Part shown: positions 58,401 to 64,000 of the stretch, piece after piece
Numbering within the stretch: the first letter of the stretch is position 1
How the letters are laid out: every line of letters starts with the position of its first letter
Program-made: the position numbers and the translations under genes
Notes under the pieces: model-generated
The model's input: only the letters and a program-made list of their open reading frames with translations
Told to the model about the DNA's origin: nothing
Database searches by the model: none
Source: Protula sp. h YS-2021
Taxonomy: Eukaryota; Annelida; Polychaeta; Sabellida; Serpulidae
Direction: 5' to 3'
NCBI GenBank assembly: GCA_949752745.1
Contig: OX457034.1
Span: 4,663,105 to 4,727,104, forward strand
Length of the DNA: 64,000 nt

Positions 58401-60700
58401 GGGCGATAAAGCAAGAAAGTTGTAATTTACGCTTTAAAAGAGCAGGAATCAATTCTATGACCCGAAAATATGATAAATGTGAAATTTTTTCGGATGGGCG
58501 ATAATAGGGAATATTGGGCGATAATACAAGAAAGTTGTAATTTTCGCTTTAAAAGTGCAGGAATCAATTCTGTGACCCGAAAATATGATAAATGTGATAT
58601 TTTACGGGTGGGCGATAATAGGGAACGTTGGGCGATAGTGCAAGAAAGTTGTAATTTTCGCTTTAAAAGTGCAGGAATCAATTCTATGACCCGAAAATAT
58701 GATAAATGTGATATTTTTCGGGTGGGCGATAATAGGGAATATTGGGCGATAATGCAAGAAAGTTGTAATTTTCGCTTTAAAAGTGCAGGAAACAATTCTA
58801 GGACCCGAAAATATGATAAATATAATATTTTTCGTGTGGGCGATAATAGGGAATATTGGGCGATAATGTAAGAAAGTTGTAATTTTCGCTTTAAAAGAGC
58901 AGGAATCAATTCTATATCCCGAAAATATGATAAATATGATAGTTTTCGGATGGGCGATAATAGGGAATATTGGGCGATAATGCAAGAAAGTTGTAATTTT
59001 CGCTTTAAATGTGCAGGGATCAATTCTATGTCCCGAAAATATGATGAATATGATATTTTTGGATGGGCGATAATAGGGAACATTGGGCGATAATGCAAGA
59101 AAGTTGTAATTTTCGCTTTAAAAGTGCAGGAATCAATTCTATGACCCGAAAATATGATAAATGTGATATTTTTCGTGTGGGCGATAATAGGGAATATTGG
59201 GCGATAATGCAAGAAAGTTGTAATTTTCGCTTTAAAAGTGCAGGAATCAATTCTGTGACCCGAAAATATGATCAATGTGATATTTTACGGGTGGGCGATG
59301 ACAGGGAATATTGGGCGATAAAGCAAGAAAGTTGTAATTTACGCTTTAAAAGAGCAGGAATCAATTCTATGACCCGAAAATATGATAAATGTGAAATTTT
59401 TTCGGATGGGCGATAATAGGGAATATTGGGCGATAATACAAGAAAGTTGTAATTTTCGCTTTAAAAGTGCAGGAATCAATTCTATGACCCGAAAATATGA
59501 TAAATGTGATATTTTTCGGGTGGGCGATAATAGGGAACGTTGGGCGATAGTGCAAGAAAGTTGTAATTTTCGCTTTAAAAGTGCAGGAATCAATTCTATG
59601 ACCCGAAAATATGATAAATGTGATATTTTTCGGGTGGGCGATAATAGGGAACATTGGGCGATAATGCAAGAAAGTTGTAATTTTCGCTTTAAAAGTGCAG
59701 GAAACAATTCTAGGACCCGAAAATATCATAAATAGAATATTTTTCGTGTGGGCGATAATAGGGAATATTGGGCGATAATGTAAGAAAGTTGTAATTTTCG
59801 CTTAAAAAGAGCAGGAATCAATTCTATATCCCGAAAATATGATAAATATGATAGTTTTCGGATGGGCGATAATAGGGAATATTGGGCGATAATGCAAGAA
59901 AGTTGTAATTTTCGTTTTAAATGTGCAGGGATCAATTCTATGTCCCGAAAATATGATGAATATGATATTTTTTGGATGGGCGATAATAGGGAACATTGGG
60001 CGATAATGCAAGAAAGTTGTAATTTTCGCTTTAAAAGTGCAGGAATCAATTCTATGACCCGAAAATATGATAAATGTGATATTTTTCGTGTGGGCGATAA
60101 TAGGGAATATTGGGCGATAATGCAAGAAAGTTGTAATTTTCACTTTAAAAGTGCAGGAATCAATTCTGTGACCCGAAAATATGATCAATGTGATATTTTA
60201 CGGATGGGCGATGACAGGGAATATTGGGCGATAAAGCAAGAAAGTTGTAATTTACGCTTTAAAAGTGCAGGAATCAATTCTATGACCCGAAAATATGATA
60301 AATGTGAAATTTTTTCGGATGGGCGATAATAGGGAATATTGGGCGATAATACAAGAAAGTTGTAATTTTCGCTTTAAAAGTGCAGGAATCAATTCTATGA
60401 CCCGAAAATATGATAAATGTGATATTTTTCGGGTGGGCGATAATAGGGAACATTGGGCGATAGTGCAAGAAAGTTGTAATTTTCGCTTTAAAAGTGCAGG
60501 AATCAATTCTATGACCCGAAAATATGATAAATGTGATATTTTTCGGGTGGGCGATAATAGGGAATATTGGGCGATAATGCAAGAAAGTTGTAATTTTCGC
60601 TTTAAAAGTGCAGGAAACAATTCTAGGACCCGAAAATATGATAAATATAATATTTTTCGGGTGGGCGATAATAGGGAACATTGGGCGATAATGTACGAAA
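52441..60700. repeat. 114-bp minisatellite with higher-order repeats
   Basis: About 72 copies of a 114-bp unit containing gggcgataatagggaa, gggcgataatgcaagaaag, tgtaattttcgctttaaaag and gaccc-gaaaatatgat. The unit is 38 codons, so most frames stay open on both strands. Marked variants recur at fixed distances: the form with gaaattttttcggatggg occurs near 54600, 57000, 58485, 59395 and 60308 (spacings of about 21, 13, 8 and 8 units), and the blocks 54027-54575 and 56308-56856 are nearly the same 2281 bp apart. This indicates repeated duplication of multi-unit blocks. The right end breaks off inside a unit and joins the dispersed element at 60700. Confidence 0.96.
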
Positions 60701-61220
60701 GTTGTGACCCGCGCATCAAGTCAACCTAAGGAAACTTGTGCACTTGTCCAAAATAAGCACGAAAGTAAAATAAACATGCGCATTGGTCTGGAATAAGAAC
60801 CGCGCATTTATCTTTATTAAGTTAAATAAACATGTGCACTGTTCCAAAATGAGAGCCGCGCATCAACGCAAATTAAATAAACATGCGCACTTGTCTGAAT
60901 TAGAACCGCGCATCGAGGCAAGTTACATAAATATGCGCACTGGTCCGAAATGCGAGCGTTGTTTGAAGGTATCTATGGCAAACTATCCATTCTACCAGAT
61001 ATACAAAAAATCTGTTCCCCATTTTTCTGGGAAAGAAATCTTTGTATGCATTTATCGGTCTATGTTCTGGTCCAGTGCTAAATTAATTATTGAGCTAGCT
61101 CTTTGCCGTCTCATCTTTTGAAGCTTGATATTTCAGGGAAATTCCTTCGCTCATGCACGCTGGAATGGGTCTTATTGCTTTTCGTAAGCTGGGACTTTGT
61201 CCTTGGACAAACTTGTTTGT
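60701..61220. mobile_element. second copy of the dispersed element with catgcgcac units
   Basis: Four copies of the unit with aaacatgcgcactggtc and aaccgcgcatc are followed by gctggaatgggtctta and cgtaagctgggactttgtcc. Both features match 5800-6185. The 114-bp array meets this copy inside its tandem part. Confidence 0.55.
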
Positions 61221-62421
61221 TTTTGTTTTTGTTTTTTGTTTTTTGGTTGTTTTTTTTTTTTTATTTACGAAGAAGTCACTGTAATCAAAGTTAATCAGTT
61301 CTGAAATGGAATAACGTAGATTAATCAGAGTTAGCCAGTTCTGGAATAGATTAACTTAGATAAGGGACCATAGAACTTTCTGGTCTGATTCGTTTTGTTA
61401 AAAAGTGGTCAACAGAGGGTCGATATTTTGTCATTAAAACTATGCAAGAGTGCGTTACAAACTAAATGTCCTCATGTTTATATCCCCCACTGCGAACGGG
61501 CTCTTGCAGGAGATATATGTACTGTATATACAGTCCATATTCGATAACTCGAACCTCGAGGGACCCAAGGAAAGGATTCGAGTTATCGAATATCATAACG
61601 TAACCAGCAATAAGTTATGAGCTACTAACTTCATCTTAGCTGGTCTGGTAGAAGCCATCGCGCAAAACCTGGTTACTGCATGTTACCGGTATGAATATGA
61701 ACTGATAGCACAGCGCTGGTTTTGGACATTTTATATATATATATATATATATGCTTGCTACGTTGTATTATTTCTTGAATTTGAACAAAAACTAGAGCAA
61801 TTAGGTGGGCTTGGTCCTGGCTCGGTCGCTTCACGAATGGACCCTACAGTCTTAGCTACTCATGCGCTGTGACCAGACTGGAGGACTGACTGTTAACTTG
61901 TTGAAAGAACGAGTAAATAAATAAATATATAAATGACAGCACTGGTATAAGAAAGTTGAAAAATACCGTCAGTATATAAGTATTTCACTGCTTTTCAGAA
62001 GTGACTGTTTAGAGAAGCGTCGTTATCAACCAGTGTTCGATTCAGCGCGTAACTATGACGACAATAATGACGTCAGATCTGACCATGCAGACACACAACA
62101 GCGCGTGCCTCATTGTGACGTAAGAATGCCTGATAGCCGCCCACCCGTTACAAGGACGCTTTACATATATTCCTGGACGGGCTGTTGTTTTCTGATAGTA
62201 TAAAACATTACTTTTAAGTAATCTTAGAAGATTTTTACGAATTTAGTTCCCCTTTGTATAGAATCAGTATTTAACGGTATAACTTAGCCTTGGATATTTT
62301 AAAGGGCTGGTTCTCTGGGCTTGTTGAATGTTTTGTTTATATAATGGAGGCTGGTTAACAAACCAAGGCACATTAGTCTGTATCCTTCGTTGTCACCCAT
62401 AGTCTGTTTCTATGGCTTCAG
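61221..62421. other. region before the glycosyltransferase exon
   Basis: No other exon supported. It contains an inverted pair attcgataactcgaacc and ggattcgagttatcgaat (61549-61589) resembling pogo/Tigger ends, a short TA tract at about 61733-61751, and a palindrome near 61486 (tatatcccccactgcg to caggagatata). It is probably intronic if the glycosyltransferase gene continues upstream. Confidence 0.4.
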
Positions 62422-62593
62422 GTAGTCCACGTGGCAACTCGTTGCTATGGCGAGCAGGAGATGTATAACCTGACGCTATTGGTCAAATCCATCCTGTATT
62501 ATACGCGCAGCGCGGTCAAATTCCACGTCGTGACGGACAAGGCCAATCAGCGCGTGCTGCAGGCGTTTATGGAGTCGTGGGAGCTTCAGCATG
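62422..62593 (+). CDS. GT8 / LARGE-like glycosyltransferase, single exon (partial)
   Basis: The acceptor is tatggcttcag and the donor gtacgc follows CAT G (phase 1); 57 codons. The product reads VVHVATRCYGEQEMYNLTLL, VKSILYY, FHVVTD and ANQRVLQAFMESWEL. This fits the N-terminal nucleotide-binding strand region of GT8 enzymes, closest in pattern to the xylosyltransferase domain of LARGE (VHVA.. C.G, TLVKSxLF, FHLI.D, LFxTW). Such enzymes act in the Golgi on glycans. The DxD motif would lie in a later exon outside the window. Assignment to LARGE itself is inference; another GT8 member is possible. The exon's last 52 bases and its donor are the seed of the following array. Confidence 0.65.
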
Positions 62594-64000
62594 GTACGCC
62601 CACTCGGCAGCTTTCTCCCGTGACAGAGGAAGGGGGGGGGGGGAGTGGAGAGGGAGGGGGAGGGGAGGCCAATCAGCGCGTGCTGCAGGCGTTCATGGAG
62701 TCGTGGGAGCTTCAGTACGGTACGGCCACTCGGCAGCTTTCTCCCGTGATAGAGGGAGTGGGGAGGGGGAGGGAGGGAGGGGGGAGGAGGCCAATCAGCG
62801 CGTGCTGCAGGCGTTCGTGGAGTCGTGGGAGCTTCGCACGGTACGGCCACTCGGCAGCTTTCTCCCGTGACAGAGGAAGGGGGGGGGGGAGTGGGGAGGG
62901 AGGGGGAGGGGAGGCCAATCAGCGCGTGCTGCAGGCGTTCGTGGAGTCGTGGGAGCTTCAGCACGGTACGGCCACTCGGCAGCTTTCTCCCGTGACAGAG
63001 GAAGGGGGGAGTGGGGAGGGGGAGGGAGGGGAAGGGGGAGGCCAATCAGCGCGTGCTGCAGGCGTTCGTGGAGTCGTGGGAGCTTCAGCACGGTACGGCC
63101 ACTCGGCAGCTTTCTCCCGTGACAGGGAGGGGGGAGGGGGAGGGAGGGAGGGTCGAGGCCAATCAGCGAGTGCTGCAGGCGTTTATGGAGTCGTGGGAGC
63201 TTCAGCACGGTACGGCCACTCGGCAGCTTTCTCCCGTGATAGAGGGAGGGGGGAGTGGGGAGGGGGAGGGAGGGGGAGGGGGAGGCCAATCAGCGCGTGC
63301 TGCAGGCGTTCGTGGAGTCGTGGGAGCTTCAGCACGGTACGGCCACTCGGCAGCTTTCTCCCGTGACAGAGGGAGGGGGGAGGGGGAGGGAGGGAGGGTC
63401 GAGGCCAATCAGCGAGTGCTGCAGGCGTTTATGGAGTCGTGGGAGCTTCAGCACGGTACGGCCACTCGGCAGCTTTCTCCCGTGATAGAGGGAGGGGGGA
63501 GTGGGGAGGGGGAGGGAGGGGGAGGGGAGGCCAATCAGCGCGTGCTGCAGGCGTTCGTGGAGTCGTGGGAGCTTCAGCACGGTACGGCCACTCGGCAGCT
63601 TTCTCCCGTGATAGAGGGAGGGGGGAGTGGGGAGGGGGAGGGAGGGAGGGGGGAGGAGGCCAATCAGCGCGTGCTGCAGGCGTTCGTGGAGTCGTGGGAG
63701 CTTCAGCACGGTACGGCCACTCGGCAGCTTTCTCCCGTGACAGAGGGAGGGGGGAGGGGGGGGGAGGAGGCCAATCAGCGCGTGCTGCAGGCGTTCGTGG
63801 AGTCGTGGGAGCTTCACTTCAGCACGGTACGGCCACTCGGCAGCTTTCTCCCGTGATAGAGGGAGGGGGGAGGGGGAGGGGAGGAGGGAGGGAGGGAGGG
63901 TCGAGGCCAATCAGCGCGTGCTGCAGGCGTTCATGGAGCCGTGGGAGCTTCAGCGTGGTTCAGCCACTCGGCAGCTTTGTCCCGTTACAGAGGGAGGGGG
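62542..64000 (+). repeat. exon-derived minisatellite of about 116-130 bp, continues past window
   Basis: Twelve copies including the exon itself; starts at about 62542, 62669, 62791, 62914, 63042, 63159, 63286, 63404, 63531, 63660, 63771 and 63906. Each copy has the last 52 exon bases (ccaatcagcgcgtgctgcag to gagcttcagcacg), the splice donor gtacgg, about 30 bases of intron (cactcggcagctttctcccg) and a G-rich linker of variable length. The coding part is very well kept (ANQRVLQAF, ESWELQ), and nearly all variation is in the G-rich linker. No copy has a splice acceptor in front of it. The G-rich linkers could form quadruplexes. Confidence 0.95.

Noticed and set aside
52447..60729. Dozens of 100-280 residue frames on both strands
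   Set aside because: They come from the 114-bp satellite, whose length is divisible by three. Frames break at random point changes and show no domain.
62476..63910. Minus-strand proline-rich frames and plus-strand 281-311 residue frames
   Set aside because: They lie in the exon-derived array. Only the first copy has an acceptor before it; the other frames run through G-rich linkers.

Overview
The window is nuclear DNA of an animal, probably a marine invertebrate. Coding exons are short, carry GT/AG introns and sit far apart. Transposon remnants of hAT, pogo, Tc1/mariner, PIF/Harbinger and long-inverted-repeat types are present. Roughly half of the sequence is minisatellite. The short palindrome plus GTCC-repeat elements and the GGTCAAGGTCAA-rich element remind me of mollusc and other lophotrochozoan genomes. 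Amphioxus or another deuterostome cannot be excluded, so the species assignment is weak. One 200-base assembly gap lies at 51903-52102.

Layout. 1-2855 is a 35-bp minisatellite that runs off the left edge. 3.2-12.2 kb is a 12-bp minisatellite split into three pieces by transposons that are themselves nested. 12.2-13.8 kb holds the last three exons of a gene encoding part of an SH3 domain and a C2H2 zinc finger; the end of its terminal exon seeds a 4.4-kb array of 68-bp copies. 18-30 kb is mostly further minisatellites and two elements with inverted ends. 30.97-33.5 kb is a complete three-exon Rho-family GTPase on the minus strand. 35.5-51.8 kb, on the plus strand and head-to-head with the Rho gene, is the main find: ten exons of a circularly permuted Ras GTPase joined to a zinc ribbon and a VWA domain (the cpRAS type). 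The gap cuts off its 3' end. 52.4-60.7 kb is a 114-bp minisatellite. 62.4 kb carries one exon of a GT8/LARGE-like glycosyltransferase, and its 3' edge is repeated with the splice donor up to the right end of the window.

Two themes stand out. First, the exon order in the cpRAS gene is G3-G4-G5-G1-G2, and splice phases match at every junction from exon 1 to exon 9, so the permutation is real gene structure and not an assembly shuffle. Second, three separate minisatellites grew out of exon edges: the terminal exon of the SH3/zinc-finger gene, the acceptor side of the cpRAS P-loop exon, and the donor side of the glycosyltransferase exon. Copies carry pieces of coding sequence, stop codons and splice sites. 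This suggests a process in this genome that turns exon borders into tandem arrays. Most long open frames in the window are products of such arrays and were not annotated as genes.
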